Shown here: piece after piece, positions 62,876 through 64,000 of the stretch
How positions within the stretch are numbered: the stretch's first letter is position 1
Layout: each line of letters starts with the position of its first letter
DNA from: Ficedula albicollis
Taxonomy: Eukaryota; Chordata; Aves; Passeriformes; Muscicapidae
NCBI RefSeq assembly: GCF_000247815.1
Contig: NC_021673.1
Location: 48,544,069-48,608,068 of the forward strand
Direction: 5' to 3'
DNA length: 64,000 nucleotides
Translations under genes and position numbers: made by a program
The notes under the pieces: generated by a model
Database searches by the model: none
What the model saw: the letters and a program-made list of their open reading frames with translations, nothing else
Told to the model about the DNA's origin: nothing

Positions 62876-64000
62876 ACAGAGTTCAGCTGGATGGGACACA
62901 TACCACTTACCTAGCTCAAATGCCTGACCACACATGGAGGGCACCATCCAACTGCCTCTTAAACACCAATAGGTTTGGGTCATTGACACTCTCTCCAGGA
63001 AGCCTGCACTAGGGTTTGGCACCCTCTCAGTAGATATGTTTCCTCATGTCAACTCCAAACATACCCTGATGGAGCCTTCTTCTCACCAAACTAGACAGAC
63101 CCTGTCCTCAGCCACTCTTCACTCTTCACTCTTCCAGCCCTCTCACATCTTTGGTACCCTCTTCTGTATGCATTCAAGGATCTTCACATCCCTCTTAGGT
63201 GATGGGGCTCGGAACTGCACACAATACCCAAGGTAAGGCGGCACCAGTGTTAAACATAGTGGGATAATTTCCTCTTTTGACCAGCTGATTGTGCTGTGTT
63301 TGATGCACTCCAGGATGAGGTTTGCCCTCCTGGCTGCCAAGGCACACACTGCTGGCTCCTATTGAACCTCCTGTCAGCCAGCACCCCCAGTCCTCTTTCT
63401 GTGGGGTTGGTCTCCAGCCACTCCTCAGCAAATTTGGACTTCCATCCAGTGTTACTCCACCTCAGATACATAATCCAATACTTGGTTTTGTACAGGTTTA
63501 TGCCACTGATGATTTGCCATTGCTCCAATTTATCCAGATCCCTCTGCAAGGGCTCTTGCCCCTTGAGAGAGTCAACAGTCTGGTGACTTGCTGTCAGACA
63601 TTTACAGCCCTAGTCATTTCAAACTTTTGAGAGCTCTGCCCTCCAGTCAGTTCTTTACCCAGTGTAATGTCTCCCTGTTCATCTTGCACAATATCTGGAC
63701 AAGTTGTTCAGAAGGATGCTATGACAGACAGTATAAAAGGAGTTACCTAAAATCCAGAAAAACTACATCTACTGCTGTTCCTTCATCCACTAGGCAGGTG
63801 ACCTAATCATAGAAGGATATCAAATTAATTAAACAAGACTTTCCCCTTGTGAACCAATGTTAGCTGTTTCTGATGATTGCGTTTTTCTTTAAATGTCTTT
63901 CAGCATCACCCATTATGATGGTCTCCACCATTTTTCCAGGTATTTAGGTTAGACTAACAGTCTGCAGTTTCTTAGGTCTTCCCTCCTTTTTCTAGGCTGT
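62876..64000 (-). mobile_element. CR1 LINE with RT remnants, antisense, runs off window
   Basis: Plus-strand landmarks in CR1-antisense order: caactgcctcttaaacacc, tcattgacactctctccagg, ggctcggaactgcacacaatacccaaggtaaggcggcacc, ccaggatgaggtttgccctcctggctgcc, gtcagccagcacccccag, ccagatccctctgcaagg, atccactaggcaggtgacc, and ccaccatttttccagg. It spans the 3' UTR and much of ORF2 and continues past base 64000. Divergence is high, with several frameshifts: an old subfamily distinct from the 55 kb copies. A triplicated actcttc lies at 63113-63136. Confidence 0.93.
63143..63990 (-). pseudogene. Frameshifted CR1 reverse transcriptase remnant
   Basis: On the minus strand the frame at 63250-63549 reads QRDLDKLEQWQ, then AEEWLETNPTERGLGVLADRRFN and SQQCVPWQP, the CR1 thumb-side segment. 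The frame shifts and continues in 63143-63349 (ARRANLILECIKHS, VPPYLGYCVQFRAP, KILECIQKR). Further upstream in element order (plus-strand 63560-63990) only broken RT similarity remains. No intact catalytic box is visible. Non-functional relic; its start lies outside the window or is lost. Confidence 0.8.

Overview
This window looks like non-coding nuclear DNA from a bird, probably a songbird (Passeriformes). The main evidence is a series of CR1 non-LTR retrotransposon remnants: avian-style 3' ends (gattctgtgattctatga, ctattctattctatg), reverse-transcriptase fragments on both strands, and several apparent subfamilies of different age. LTR-type elements resembling passerine endogenous retrovirus LTRs support a songbird origin, but that part rests on recall of family consensus rather than a search.

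I found no protein-coding gene, exon, tRNA, rRNA or CRISPR array. The longest open frames fall in a pentanucleotide satellite, in poly-C/poly-G runs, or in a GC-rich LTR, and none encodes a recognisable cellular protein. The window reads as intergenic or intronic DNA.

Layout: 1-16.6 kb is mostly unique AT-rich DNA with patches that look like conserved regulatory DNA (about 2.05-2.34, 10.72-11.11, 11.79-12.01, 14.76-14.96 kb) and several perfect hairpins or palindromes (12.38, 15.30, 15.82, 15.95 kb). 16.6-25 kb holds an antisense CR1 3' fragment (16.6 kb) and a sense CR1 tail (24.8 kb). 28.96-30.12 kb is rich in homeodomain-, bicoid- and LEF-like motifs and is the best enhancer candidate.

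31.9-35.6 kb is an LTR cluster: a 144/148-bp tandem duplication at the edge of an LTR-like sequence, a 595-base C homopolymer inside that sequence (directly preceded by 11 bases identical to the start of the Illumina adapter), then two same-orientation LTRs of one family, the second carrying a CpG-rich segment. 37.6 kb has a 106-bp tandem duplication. 42.4-42.76 kb is another regulatory candidate. 45.73-46.07 kb is a compact LTR with TATA box and polyA signal. 47.23-48.14 kb is a perfect (AAGAG)181 array.

The last 16 kb is CR1-rich: antisense at 48.67-49.50, sense at 55.37-56.55 (interrupted by a 189-base C run) and 56.63-57.04, antisense at 61.09-61.25, a sense tail at 62.12-62.20, and a long antisense RT-bearing copy from 62.88 kb past the window edge.

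I saw no new multi-gene system. The most useful observations are the two C homopolymers that replace internal sequence of known repeats (probable assembly errors), the perfect AAGAG array, the perfect hairpins and the candidate enhancers.
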